Positions 27,469-41,000 of a stretch of DNA of 64,000 nt are shown piece by piece. A model generated the notes under the pieces. That model saw nothing but the letters and a program-made list of their open reading frames with translations, was not told where the DNA came from and did no database searches. Each line of letters begins with the position of its first letter. The first letter of the stretch is position 1. The DNA is from Ceratobasidium sp. AG-K (taxonomy: Eukaryota > Basidiomycota > Agaricomycetes > Cantharellales > Ceratobasidiaceae). Location: positions 1,488,001 through 1,552,000 of the forward strand of contig JAWNGF010000008.1 of NCBI GenBank assembly GCA_037039685.1. Direction: 5' to 3'. The translations under genes were made by a program, and so were the position numbers.

Positions 27469-28247
27469 ATGCAGTTCACGTCGACCCTCTCCCGCTTTGT
27501 CGCTTTCGCGCTGTTCATGCTGTCGTTCAGCATGCTCACTTGCGCTGCCCCTGCTCCCGCTCCGGCCGCTCTAGCAGTCGCCGGACCTGCCGCATCGGGG
27601 AACGCTCTCGTGGCCCGCGGCGACGTGAGCGACCAGTGCCACAAGGCGCTGCTTGACCTCGACGTCAAGCTCGATGTCGACATTGACCTCCTCAGTAAGC
27701 GGTCTTCCCCAAGTTTGTCTATACCCCCAGATTTCTGATCGTCTCCCTCGCAGACAAGTGTTACGACACCAAGGACTGCGACTGCAAGCCTATCGTCGCC
27801 CAGATTGTCGCCGACATCCAGGTCTGCATCGACATCATCGCCAAGCTCACCGGTACCATTGACGTCGGGCTCAGCGTGATCGTCAAGCTCATTGTCAGCA
27901 TCATCGTCGTAAGTAACTCCTTTCCATTCAAGTTTTCATTGGTGCCCACCGCTCTCCTCTTTCCCAGAAAATCGCCACGGCTTGCGGCAAGTGGGTGATC
28001 AAGCTCGGCTTGAGCGTCTACCTCAACATCTTCGCTTCCATCGACGTGATCTTGGTCGCTCTCGTCAACGTTTGCGTCAAGCTCTCTGTGTCGCTCCTGC
28101 TCCAGATCAAGCTCGCGTGAGTGGCTTTGCTGGCTGGAGTGCGACAACGCACAGTACTAATGATCTCGCCATTATAGCTTGGTTCTCAACGTTCAATTGC
28201 TGCTCACCGCCCACCTCACCGCGCTGATCAAGCTCCTGGGCCTCTAA
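27469..28247 (+). CDS. Small secreted amphipathic protein, copy C
   Basis: Exons 27469-27694, 27754-27908, 27968-28116 and 28178-28247 join to 600 bases (199 residues). All introns are 59-61 bases with GTAAG/GTGAG donors and CAG/TAG acceptors. Order: 25-residue hydrophobic signal, Ala/Pro-rich segment, LVAR|GDV (single-Arg site, possibly Kex2-like), DQCHKALLDLDVKLDVDIDL, NKCYDTKDCDCKP, a long aliphatic stretch with regularly spaced Asp/Lys (VIVKLIVSIIV), ACGKW, then VCVKLSVSLLLQIKLA and the LIKLLGL end. No transmembrane topology is obvious because charges recur every few residues; amphipathic helices are more likely. It resembles no family whose function I know. Confidence 0.87.
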
Positions 28248-31237
28248 GCAGGAGAAAGAGAGAAGGCTCAAACGAGCGAACGGACCGGGGGCGATGGACA
28301 CTTTTCGCCTGGGGTCTCGAATGTATCACACATCGTACTGCGTATTGTCTCGTTTCTGTAGGGTATCGGCTGTAAATGAATCAATGTTTGTCAGATACAT
28401 CAAGTTCCAAACTTAAGCTCTAAGCGTATTTCGGTAATTACGTCCGCTGCTCATGTCAAGCAGTCACTCCAAATCCGACTAATATAAACCATGCAATTTT
28501 TCTTGTGCGACCTTATTCCTGCTAACCTAACTGCAACTTGAAGCGCGTGAGCTCTAATATCAGGAGCGCATGTACTGACCTCATATTTGACCCTACTAGA
28601 CTGACATCACTAAAATACCGATCGTTCCAATCTTACAAAGGTTGGCTGTGAAGCCAATGATGGTGTATACTTGAGGCTGGTCATGTATCGACATTGGCTT
28701 CGTATGGCTTACTATAATATTAGCTAACATAGATAGCATTGCGCTTGAGTCTCATAGTTTGAGCGGTCATTCCCGGGTAGCATTATTAAATCGAAATCAG
28801 TTTTCTAAGCTGAAAATAAAAGTTACTCATATATTGTGACACGCACCCATCTATGCGTCGACTCACCACGTTCCAATCCCGAGCTCTTAAACATCAAATC
28901 CCCATGGGAAGGCACTATTAACCATGATTGGAACATACGGTATCTCACCCGCGCGCAGAAGCAAACACGGACTAGCCAATAGCGAGATTATGTGCCGCTG
29001 TTGGAGAGGACTAGATGCTAATGCATTAGGAATGCTCTTGAATCATAAAACAAAAGTTCACCACCTGTTTGGACCTGAAGTCCGGGGAGGGCGTACCAAT
29101 CCGCGTCTTGTCCTGTCAACTGCGTCATTAAAGGCTCCGAAGCGCAGAAACCCCACTTTACTGCCACTTGGGTTGGTCAATCCATCAGACCCAGTTGCCG
29201 AGCAGGGTAAGGGTGTTGGGATCGATACAGTTGGGCGTTCAAGGGACAACGTAGAAACCAGTTTCGGAAGTTTAGGTGGCGATGCTGTCGGCGGAGGTGC
29301 AAATGACGTAGTGTGCCAGCAGAGACACTGAAAGCCTCCGTGCGACCGCGAAGTAGGTGACCGGATCACAGGCATGCAGGTATGCTTTGCTTCAGGGTTG
29401 TCCCAACGCATCAGGTAACTTTCACGAGAATCTATGTCAATTTTCCATTAGGAAAAGTAGGAGCCTCAACATCGGGTTGGCATATAGCCGCAGCTTGCTG
29501 GCAAGGAGTACCGTTTGTTTTCCGGTCGCTTGAATTGTCGATCAAAGGTCCAATTTAGTGAATGGCTGGACCCTACGTAGTAAAGAAACCGGTCCGCAAC
29601 TAAGTTAGCAGCCATATGCATTGAGATTATGTTCCAGGCATTAATAACAGAGAAACAAGGCATGTCGTGAGTTGGTATCCATGGACAAGACGAAGTGTGG
29701 CCGCATTCGAACCACCTTGGGCGGCTATTGCCAATTTGCAATAGCCCCCAACAGACCGGGCGAGGTGAACCGGTCACGGCAATGGGGCGACCGCCATTCT
29801 TCCGGGGGTATCCTAGCAAAAGTCGGATATTATTTGCGTCATATACTCTGGTTCTTTTGGTCTGGAACAGGTAGTCACAGTCCTCGCTTAGCAAGAACCA
29901 TGAGATTCCAGGCTCGGAGCGAGACGGAGTAGTACGACAACACTGTCAGACAGCTAGGCCCTCAACCCGAGCGCGTCGGGCATAACCTCATGTCAAACCC
30001 TTCAATAGGAAGTAACATACGACCATTGGGATTATATCGGAGGAGGAGGATATCATCAAGGGAAACCCGGGCCATCATTAGCTTTCAAACCGGGCCTTCG
30101 TGACGTATTGTGTTTACCACGAGAACTAGAAAACCGAGCCCGAAAACAACAAGACAGGCGATCAAGGGTAGAGCATACCCGGTGAGTATTTTGTGCTCCT
30201 TTCAACTATCGGGTGCCAAGCCTCGTCACACGCCTAGACATACTTGGGTTCGACATAGTGGCTGAGAATCATGAACCATCTTTGATCGATCACATCACAA
30301 TTTAGCTCGCGATTTGATCCTGCGTAGCAAAGGAGTGATCGAAAATTCCGGTATTCTTGGTCGCACACTTTGCACTCTGTGGGCTGATACAAATAAGAGC
30401 TGGCTAGTTGCTAAAAATGGCGAGCGGCAACGCTTAACTTTGAAGTTGATTTAATCAATGTCGTGTGACGAAAGAGTCTCGCCCAAGCCCACTCGAAGGC
30501 ACGGATCAGGATTTAACCCGCATCAGCTCAGCTTCCTCAGAGCGTGACATTGATGGCATGCATACATGCATATACGCATTGCTTATGATACGTGAGCTTC
30601 GTCCGCGCGTTCCAGGGCCACAAGGTTTGAAAATCTGCTCATATGGTTGCTTGGATCGGTCTCGGCTACTCTGCAACTCTGAGATCATTATCAAATCTGA
30701 CCCGGGATCCCAAGAACGCAGCGCGTTTACGCTATCTGTTCTCATGAAATTTGAGCAAGTTCTAGGCTTAAGTAGGCAGATGTTGAAAGAATTTGCGAGC
30801 TGAGGTTATCTAGAGGAAACATAGTTCATTATTCATCATACTTATTCTCAGGAGAGTATGCGTCTGGATTGGGTATGATGCATGCATGTCGACACCGTTT
30901 CCCAAAAGGTCAAATGTGAAGATCAACCTCTGAAGGACGTGATCAAGCTAGTATCTCGTGACCCATGAACACAGAAATAGCGACTGATTCAGAGCATACA
31001 CTAATACGAGTCACCAACCGCTGCCAAAAGTCAAGAGCCACCGCATAGCCACAGCGCTTCCAGAGCTGACACATCAATTACAGTGATCATCGCGTGCCAC
31101 GTCTCCCGCTCGTATCTTCGACAACACTCTTCCAGCGTTTGACACGTTACTCGACACCACCACCACCACGTCGTCCATATCTAGTATATAAAAGTACACT
31201 TGATCCTACACGCTCCTTAGAACCCGCGCCTCACACG
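28248..31237. other. Intergenic, S1 right edge inside
   Basis: Copy C 3' flank, the end of segment S1 at 29,011, then about 2.2 kb without a supported gene. Open frames at 28924-29331, 29466-29894 and 30465-30803 carry no motif I recognise. The last ~100 bases are the RAMP4 promoter region. Confidence 0.4.
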
Positions 31238-31589
31238 ATGGTTAGTAAAAACTCACGTCGCGCGCTATCCAGCTTATGGGATTATAGCCTACCGCCCGCG
31301 ACATCAAAACCAAAAACGCCCGTTTTGCAAACAATGCAAAGGCGGGCCGCACTGCTCCCCGGCTGTCGTACAGGGAACGCCTGCAAAAGAGGAGTCCTTT
31401 GGGATTCTCCGCGCTAGCTGTCGTTGTGTTTGTCGTTTTCGGCGGAGGTACGTAACCTGACACGTTTGACGATCCCATCTAAATATATCTTTGATGTCTC
31501 GTAGCTCTCTTCGAACTGGTAAGTCACATTTCTACAGAGGCCAATGCCATAGTTAACACTCCATACAGGCCCGTTTCCTTTTCCTCTAG
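31238..31589 (+). CDS. RAMP4/SERP1-type ER membrane protein
   Basis: Small tail-anchored protein associated with the Sec61 translocon and ER stress. Four exons: 31238-31240 (the ATG alone), 31288-31447, 31505-31518 (14 bases) and 31569-31589; they total 198 bases, 65 residues, matching the 60-70 residues usual for the family. The product starts MPTARDIKTKNARFANNAK, has a basic middle (SYRERLQKRSPLG) and a single C-terminal membrane segment (FSALAVVVFVVFGGALFEL) ending LFL. Family layout fits RAMP4 and yeast Ysy6. The first intron has donor GTTAGT directly after the ATG; the unspliced frame hits stops or loses the family features. Tail-to-tail with the WD40 gene, 81 bases apart. Confidence 0.85.
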
Positions 31590-31670
31590 ACTCATTTGTT
31601 CTTGTCTGCCGCTTTCAGCCATTGGCTATCTGTATTTGTATACCCAGCGGAATAAATCTTGCTAGAAAAC

Positions 31671-33342
<1,672 letters not shown>

Positions 33343-33677
33343 ATTATCCCGGTTCTATTCCAATGCAAACACAAGCCTAGGCCCCGTTATGAGCAAGTCC
33401 CAATTGACGTAGAAAGCAAGTCGACGCGACGCGCCAAACAACGCACGCAAATTTGCAATCCACCCCACCTAAGCGCCAGAAGACCCTAACCGGTTCCCGC
33501 CGACCTTTGGACACAACTGTTCCCGCGACACACCACGCCCGTGAGTTTGCCCACCACCCAATAGGCCATAGACTAACCTCTACGAATATGCAACTCTTTA
33601 CACGAAACTATTAATAGACTCTTTAGTGTCCTCTCGAGTGGTGTCATTTGTCGACTCGCACGAAAAAGCCCTGCAGT
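33343..33677. promoter_or_regulatory. Shared divergent promoter region (WD40 / ATP synthase e)
   Basis: 335 bases between two head-to-head genes, so it must contain both 5' leaders and promoters. No specific element is identified. Confidence 0.5.
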
Positions 33678-34092
33678 ATGGCTTCACCCACCGTCAACGT
33701 GAGTTCACAGCCCTCACCCACTCAGTTCTGGTCCACGTATTCTTACCCACTCGAAATGGTGTTTAATTGAACTATTCTCACATACCCAAAACCCACAGGT
33801 CGTGCGATACACCGCACTCGGATCCGGAATCATCTACGGGATCTGGCACCGACGCACGCTGCAGACCCGACTAAACAACGAACGTGCGCACGAGGAGGAG
33901 TTACGGCATCAGAACCTAGTGCAGCAGGCCAAGGAGGCATGGAGGCGAAAGAACGATTCGTCCTTGTCCAACTGTGAGTATTTTGCTGGTCTATGCGTCT
34001 GGTGCTGATATTTGGTAGTGATCACCGACCCCGACGATCCGAAATTCGATATTGAGAAATTGATTGCCAAGTACGAGGCCGAGTCGAAGTAA
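33678..34092 (+). CDS. ATP21: Mitochondrial ATP synthase subunit e
   Basis: Small membrane subunit of F1Fo-ATP synthase needed for dimer formation in the inner membrane. Exons 33678-33698, 33799-33973 and 34019-34092 give 89 residues, a normal length. The sequence MASPTVNVVRYTALGSGIIYGIWHRRTLQ carries the single N-terminal membrane helix; the GxxxG-type dimerisation motif is reduced to GSGIIYG. A charged helix (AHEEELRHQNLVQQAKEAWRRK) and the conserved end LITDPDDPKFDIEKLIAKYE follow. All splice sites are canonical. Confidence 0.92.
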
Positions 34093-34311
34093 AATTACTG
34101 CATCATGCGTGTAGCACTTGCGTATAGAGGAATTCATTCATTTCGCTGCAATCTAGTTTATTGGCGCTTTTATTTGCGATCCGGGTTCCTTACTGGGCTA
34201 ATTTAACCCTGACATGACGTTCAAACGATATTACAATTTAGAGGTACTGGGTACGGATGGATACATGGCGTGAGAGATACTAATTGTGTTTATGATCGCT
34301 CTCACTGGGCA

Positions 34312-34895
34312 ATCATCCCCTTGACCGCGCTGTCACTGAGTTTCTGCAAGTCACTATTGCCACCAATGTGCGCCCCGCCTTAAACGAGTAAGTAAATGGA
34401 GTGATAAAATGCTAGTGATGGGGTGCTCACTAATATAAATGTTGGGGACGGTCGTCTGTCCATTCATCTTTGCAAGCTCCGATTGAATCTCGGCTCCGTC
34501 AGCACGTTGGTCAAGTCTGAGCAAGCAGAAATAATATACGTGAGATTATAGCTAGCCTGAGAAATACGAGTATACGTACTCGTAAATGACGATTTGGTCC
34601 TCGGGCACACCAAGGCCTGCGACCTTCTTCTTGGCGGCAGCACAGTGTGGGCAGTACGACTTGGAAAATATAGCAACTTTGTGCCCAGTAATGGCGGTCT
34701 ATTCAAAGGTAAGTTTTCCATCCCGTTAAATAACGGCATACTCACCTCAATAAGCTGTTTAGCAGACATTTGAAGCTTCTGAGATTGTGTGGGACCGGAA
34801 GAGGTGGTTGCGAATGAAGACACGGCGAAAGACCTGAGAGTGGGTTGAGGTCGAAAGCACGGACGCGCAGCGTTTATAAATGAACGAAAGATCAT
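34312..34895 (-). CDS. Dithiol glutaredoxin
   Basis: Glutathione-dependent thiol oxidoreductase. The ORF starts at 34895 with MIFRSFINAARPCFRPQP, an Arg-rich, acid-free leader suggesting mitochondrial import; an internal MSAKQLIE could start a cytosolic form. The core reads HKVAIFSKSYCPHCAAAKK with active site CPHC (about 34640-34660; CPYC is the commoner form), then VIYELDQRADGAEIQ, the TVPNIYI cis-Pro motif and GGAHIGGNSDLQKL glutathione-binding turn, ending IAQ at 34312. Four exons or so. Divergent from the DUF7330-like gene across 218 bases. Confidence 0.92.
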
Positions 34896-35113
34896 CTAGC
34901 GATCGGAGCTTGTTGCGCTAACTAATCAAGCGAGAATACCGATGACACACAATGATGCGATGGCGCGGCTGTCGGTAAGCAAAGTCCGAGGAGAATGAAC
35001 GTGGCAGTCTTGCACGTGACCTACTTCACTGGCAGGCTCAGCGCTTAGCGCCTCGTGGTTGACGAGGACCAGCCTCTGGTGCATTTGGTTTTAGACGCGA
35101 ATCCGCAGCAAGG

Positions 35114-36719
35114 ATGGTCATCATCGACTCGGAAGATTCCAAATCTCCTCGCGGCCCGCGACCGGTAAGCACAGTCACCGCGACTGGACGAGTATTAAGT
35201 CTTTTGTAGACCCCACAAGTCCTCGCCCCACCCCCATATGCACCTCTATCACCCCACGGCTCTTCGCCGCTCCCGCCCCCTCGTTCTCCAGGTGCCAGAG
35301 CGCCTCCATCACCATTCTCAGCGCCCGCATCCAATTACTTGACGATTAAGCGCGAAAGGGCAGACATCACTGGCTCATGGAACATCAATACAACTCTCCC
35401 TGCGCCCCAATTCGGGCGCTCATTTAGTCTAGGCAGCGACCGCGACTCTGAAGACGCCGCATCGGAAGCCTATACCGACTTGTCAGGCTCGTCTGCGACT
35501 TCGGCCTCGATCCAAAGCACTCCAAACCTCAAACTATTCTCACCAAGAGGAAAGATCGACGCGGCCATCAGGGTCTCGGGCTCTTCTCGCGCATGGATCG
35601 AGGCTGTTTCACGCGACGAAGATGTGGCGCTTACGTTTGTGAGTCTATTTTATTTTGAATTCTTTTTCGGTTCTGACCCTGGTTGCGAACTAGCCACCCA
35701 ATTCGAGTGGAGCCGCTCGTCCCCCGATTCGTCTTCTGGCTAGGTCGACGGCGGGACACGTCCAGGTCAACTTGCCGCACCCGTTCATGGGCACACTCCG
35801 GGTTCCGTCGGATACTGTTCTTCCCCCGAGTATACGATCCCAGTCGGTCGTCCTCGCGCCGTCTGAGCCTCCGATCGATCGACCGCCAATTTTGGACGAG
35901 CCGACCAAGCCACGGTTCGGTTCACTTCCATCCAGATCAGTCACCCCAACCCCACCTTCGCCTCCTCTGCGTGCATCGACGAGCGAGGGTCAGAGCCAGT
36001 CTGGTACTCCTTCGCCGCCGTTGATACTGGAGAATGTGCCGACGACCGAGACGCCCATGATCGAGGTGTCTCCTACGACCAATGGGGTCGAGCCCGAGCC
36101 TGTCGCGACGGTTACTGCGCCCGAAGGAACGACAGCCGAGCCCGCTGTCCGACTTCCCGAGCCGGCCCCAGCGCCCGAGGCTTCCAAGGAGGAAGTCGGG
36201 CGGACATCGCCGCCCGTAGCACCTCCGACGCCGCTTAGTCCCCCATTGAGCCCACCTCTCGAAACTCCCCCAGGCCCGAACGCCTCCACCTCGTCTCTTG
36301 CCCCGAACCTCCCCCCGCGCTCACCCTCGCGTGCCTCACACCACCGCTCTCCATCCGCCTCCTCCCACAAACCGCCTTCGATCTCACACAACCGCACCGG
36401 CTCGCTCCCAGGCCCAGCCCCACAATACGACTCGTCCGAATGCTCGACCGTTTACTTTATCGGCGACTACCTACGCTCGAATTACGCGCCCGAGAGCTGG
36501 GCTGGGGACGAATTCGTGATTGACAGCGAGTGCGGACGGGTGAGGGTATGCTGGTACGGCGAAACGGCCGACGTACCTTGGACGGAAGATGTGACGAGTA
36601 AGGTCAAGGACGCGATCGATTGGAAAAATTGGAAGAGTCCTAAGGGGTTAAAGGAGGTCACAGTCGCCCTGCCCAAGATGAGTGTGAGCAGGCTAGGTAG
36701 GCGATTTGGGTTCAAGTGA
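35114..36719 (+). CDS. DUF7330-like protein of unknown function
   Basis: Starts MVIIDSEDSKSPRGPRP (exon 1 35114-35164), then exon 2 from 35210 (TPQVLAPPPYAPLSP), interrupted by an intron after VALTF near 35640, resuming with PPNSSGAARPPIR near 35695 and open to 36719. The protein has a Pro-rich N-terminus; a beta-rich domain with GSWNINTTLPAP, NLKLFSPRGKI, then HVQVNLPHPFMGTLRVPS; a long Pro/Ser/Glu linker (about 35960-36420); and a C-terminal part YFIGDYLRSN..WAGDEFVIDSECGRVRV. Repeating adhesin-like beta strands of this kind match what I recall of DUF7330 in agaricomycetes; here the linker splits the domain in two. No enzymatic motif. Role unknown. Confidence 0.72.
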
Positions 36720-37578
36720 ATGGTGATTTAGTGTGGTAGAGTGAATGTAATCATGGTTCATACGGACTTTTTTGCTATCGTTGTATCGTTTTCATCTACG
36801 CTGTCGAGATTTTTTGTATATAGTCTTGTATGTATGAAATGTGTTACGTAATACATTGAGAATGGATGACCAAGTTTCCCGCGTTGCTTGCACTTCCCAA
36901 ACGAATAGCCTTTCATTAGTTATTTTTATCAACCGCATTGTACACCGCCTTTCTCGAATGTATATCTGGCTTTACGGCCGCAACATGCCCGAGGCATATG
37001 ACCAACTGTGCCTCGTTACGTTTGGCTACCCGCGGTTGCAATACTCGCCTTGGATTTTCATCACCGTCACCCAATCTCTCAACGATCACGGGATTTGATC
37101 GGGCTCGGCGATCGCTTTACGCCACCGAGATTAAAGTCGGGCGGTTACTATGGCTGTAATCACAGTGAGCGCCTCTGACAATAGTCCAATGCTAATATCA
37201 TGCCTGATTCGATCTCTTCGCGTACACTGATTCGGGAATGCGTCAGGCTACTCGCTTGTAGCGCGAACGCCGCGCGCGGTGATTTTTAGAGCTTCCTTGG
37301 ACCTAAACTGCATTTTACACACGATGCATATTTCATTCCACAATCAGGTTTTTCTGTTTACATTCAGACCGAGACTAGCAAATGTTCTTGCACCCCACCA
37401 ACCGAATACAAGTGAACCGAGACCCCCACGTCAGACCAAGATAGAAAGATTCATGAGATTGTTTCCCGAGAGGAGGTGGGCTTGAAAACGAGGCCCATGC
37501 TTTCGCGACTCCTGTCAAACTATCAATACGGGAATGAGGTGGAAAATAAGCGACTGACCGCGTTGAGAGCTCCCTGGC
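36720..37578. other. Intergenic, no gene seen
   Basis: 3' flanks of two convergent genes; short open frames without motifs. Confidence 0.45.
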
Positions 37579-38043
37579 TTAGTTGTGACCATGGTGGCCG
37601 CCGCGCTTCCAGCAGCTGTAGCCGCGCCTGCAGCACTTGTTCTGGCCCCACTTGTCCTTGAAGCAGTAGTACCTAGCATCCAAGTCAGTAATACGCTGAA
37701 AAGCAAGGTATGGAACTTACCCCTTCTGGCAGCAGCGCTTGTTGCTGCAGCATTGGCCACCAAGAGGGCAGCAGTGCCTGGTACCACGGCACTGTCCCCA
37801 GTACTTGGGGCAGCCCCAGTGGCCACCACGCTCGTCGTCGCCGGTACCCTCGTCAGCATCGACGGTAGCGAGCGCATCGTTCGACTCGGGCCACTGGTCA
37901 GTCACATCCGGGCCCGGGGGGTTGTTGAACTCGTCATCAGCACGAGCAACGACAACGCCAACGGGTTCGGGGAGAGCAGACGCGATGGCAAAGAAGGAGA
38001 AGAGAATAAAGGTGATGTAGGCGATGAGAGTAGAAGTGCGCAT
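37579..38043 (-). CDS. Secreted cysteine-rich protein, granulin-like spacing
   Basis: Exons 38043-37721 and 37672-37579. The signal peptide MRTSTLIAYITFILFSFFAI ends near ASALP, followed by an acidic pro-region (DADEGTGDDERGG) and a compact domain with 12 cysteines: GCPKYWGQC, CRGTRHCC, GGQCC, NKRCC, GYYC, NKCC, GYSC, with a basic His-rich end. Spacing is C-x6-C-x5-CC-x5-CC-x4-CC-x5-C-x9-CC-x5-C, recalling granulin/knottin stacks but not a textbook match. Such proteins are typical effector or antimicrobial candidates in plant-associated fungi; that is inference. Intron donor GTAAGT and acceptor CTAG. Confidence 0.82.
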
Positions 38044-41000
38044 CCTGAAAGTCCTCAGTGAAAGTCTGAAAGGTACTGAAGGACTCGCTCACCCAGGCTG
38101 GCCTTTTATAATCCTCTCGAAGGGTTAAGCGACGATAAGGTGCGGCCGCAAAGAGTACATAACTGGGCGGTTGTGAGTGCGAGCGCATACATCGAGCTCG
38201 GCGTAGCGCCACTACCTAGTCTGGTCAATTTGATATGCCATGATCTAGCGAGTTAACATGCTGTGACCGTGAGGCCGTGTTGCTCTCATAGGGGCCGGAA
38301 CTGATCGAGATAATTGTATTGGGAGTTGTTCATCTGACTTGCAGCGACCACCCCACACCCCGCCGGTGTTCTCATGACGTTGTCGTGCCTGGCCTGGGCG
38401 CTCAAGCGGCGACAGATGTGCACCTTTCTCAGACACGGAACAGTCATTTTCGGGCACATTGTTGCGAGTCTATTGAAAACCACACCAGAGACACGCGTCA
38501 CCATGGTCAGATGAACCAAACACGCCGAGGAGTGGTGCTGGCATGCACGATCGCCAGTGACATTGGGGTAACGATCGACGTACCACATATTTCACTGAAT
38601 AGCCACTGGTACCAAGCACTGTTTTTTTGACAGATGAGAGCCTCGGCGTTCCTTGTAGCGGTGCTGGGAGACGATCAAGAGGATGCGGTCTTCAAAAATG
38701 GACAGTGGGTATGGTGCGACGCAGTGTTCAGTTCTAAAGGCGGATTCATGTTCTCATAACGGGTGTAAAATACCTCGCCTGTGACGAAGTATTTACGTCC
38801 TGGCCGCATCTTTAGCGTTTCACAGACCTCTGTGATCCGGGATGCATACATTAGGGGCGCTCGCGCGCTTGGAAAAAGCCCATGTGGCCAGATTTTAGTC
38901 TCGATCTAGCGGGTATATGCGGTCGTGGAGCGGCAACTAAGATCGCAATAGAAAAAATTATCCCCAGTAATTTTTTAACCGTATCGTCGTAGCTCAAGAT
39001 CTTCAGAGGCTCCAGTGCGGTACTAGCCTACGCGGTTTTTGATTCGCTTTCGCTTCCAATGATGACAATGGCGAGTTGAAAGGCCAAATCGACTTTGGGT
39101 AGGATTACTTTCTGCGGTATTTCAGCGTTTGGGGAACGCGCCTGCTCGCTTACCCCTTGAAGGCGAGAACGAGCGGGCGCAATCAATGTTCTGCATACCC
39201 TTTGGCCAAACCCCGCGTGCATTACCGAATACAGGGGTAACTGCGATATCCGCATGGAATCAGTATGAGAATACTTTCCCCCGTTGTACGTGCTATATCC
39301 CACCTAATACTTACAACATATCACATCACAAAATTTGGATTTTGCTGTAGTTTATTTTTGTTTGAAAGGTTGATCTGGATGGTCCGCTGAAGTTGATTAG
39401 CCTGGCACATGTAAATCTACTATTAGAGCATGTACTAGTACATCATATAACAAGTATAATTACATTATTTCCGCTTCTCTTATGGCCGTTGAAAGATCCT
39501 ATAGTTGTCACGAGTTCAGCGTGCTCGGGTGTTGGGCGATTACCCAAAATTTCACCACATGGCGCAGGCGCTGCGTTGAAAGTACCCAGGTGATAGCTCT
39601 TACTGCATTTAGTAGGGATCTAGGACTAAGCTAGTAGTTTTGCTTGGCCTTAGTCGCATCCAAACACCGCTCGAATGGACATTTACCCCGTGAGTCGGAC
39701 GCCAGGGCCTAGAGAGCACGAGCAATGACTTGCCGACCAAGTGAATCTCAGAGAATAGTGAGTCAAGATACATGAACAAGTGTCTTTTAGGAACGAGCGA
39801 ACGAAAACTAAATCGATGTATTTGAGAAGGGAGAAGAGTAGTGTGGGGGTCGACAGGAACATAACAGGAACAGTGGGTAGCTGTGCCATTGGATGGGGTC
39901 AGCGCATGCGCCGCCTCACACAAGTATTCACTGCCATCACTAAATAACCTCCGTTGAAGGCGAGACTGAACAAGTTGTAGCGCCCGTGTAATCAACTTCG
40001 CGACTCTATGACCTTATACCCCAATAGTTATACGGCAAGACTGACGTTTAATTCTTGTTTGATGTAATCTCACGTGTAGAACCCGTGAGACCTTTCGAAG
40101 AGCTTTAGCGCCACGCGCTTTTCTCGTTGTATGCGCGCCCGCATGCTTACCTCCCGCCCGCAGGCACCATTCTTGGCTCGCAAACCGTTCATCACCGCCG
40201 CGTTCAATCACTTTCCGTATTCGCTCAGGTGAGACGTTTCTCCCAGCCGACCAGGACGCTTCCTGATGTCCGAACCCTTCGCGTAGATCGTCATCTATCC
40301 TAATGCGATATTGCCATTAAGCGCACAGTCCGTGCATGATGCTTTTTGGCAGTTGGGACCTCGCATTGGGATAACTGGCGGTATGTGTCTGTTTGTCACA
40401 TACGAACACCGACTCACCGACGCGCATAGAAAAGTGAAGGGGGGCATCCCTCGAATGCCCCGCTCGCCCGCTGGCGTTGATTTCATTTTTCTCGCGTTAC
40501 CCGCCTCTCCTCTCCCTAGGTTTATGGCATTTGTCTCTGATGCTTTCTCGTCCATTTGTTTCTCTATTTTTTACTTTTTTTTTCTCGGACTTACAACCTT
40601 TCAGAATCTTCTTCACGGACGCGTTTTCTCTCATGCTCGGACCCCAAAAAATCGGTGATGCTTCACCTTCATACTGCTTCGCTACGACTCTGCTTTTTGT
40701 AGTTGTTTGCTGACGGACTTGTAAGTTTTTTCCGTTTTCTCGCTGTGCTCTCTGTTGCTCTCACTGCTACTTTTTTCGTTCACGCTTTGATGTATTGGTA
40801 GTATGCGCTTTGCTCGTGTCTCGGCCAATTCCACTCCGTTTCCATTGGGCGGGCGCTCCGCGGCTCGCCCGGCTCCGCCATTTCCTGCGTGATCACATAA
40901 GCTAGGTCACGACCTCGTCGTGTATTCCCTCGTCGTTCATCGAGCACGGGTTGAACGGCTACTAACAGTTAGGGCGTCTAAAATCGTCATCGGTCGTGTC

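Larger units (their letters stand above)
27134..28391. repeat. Small palindrome of S1, right arm
   Basis: Reverse complement of 25,135-26,392; carries copy C with its promoter and 3' flank. Confidence 0.93.
22623..29011. repeat. Segment S1, donor of the inverted duplication
   Basis: A 6,389-base segment whose reverse complement appears at 48,936-55,323. Paired positions sum to 77,946-77,947 over the whole length (gene starts 22875/55071, 26057/51889 and 27469/50478), so there is almost no net length change. S1 contains secreted-protein copies A, B and C and the small palindrome. Gene A continues intact past the left edge of S1 (to 22097), while its S2 counterpart F is cut there. S1 is therefore probably the source and S2 the derived copy. 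Confidence 0.93.

Noticed and set aside
29466..29894. 142-codon minus-strand open frame
   Set aside because: Composition and sequence show no recognisable domain; no supporting splice sites.
40450..40830. T-rich plus-strand stretch considered as a retrotransposon LTR
   Set aside because: No matching second LTR, primer-binding site or polyprotein in the window.
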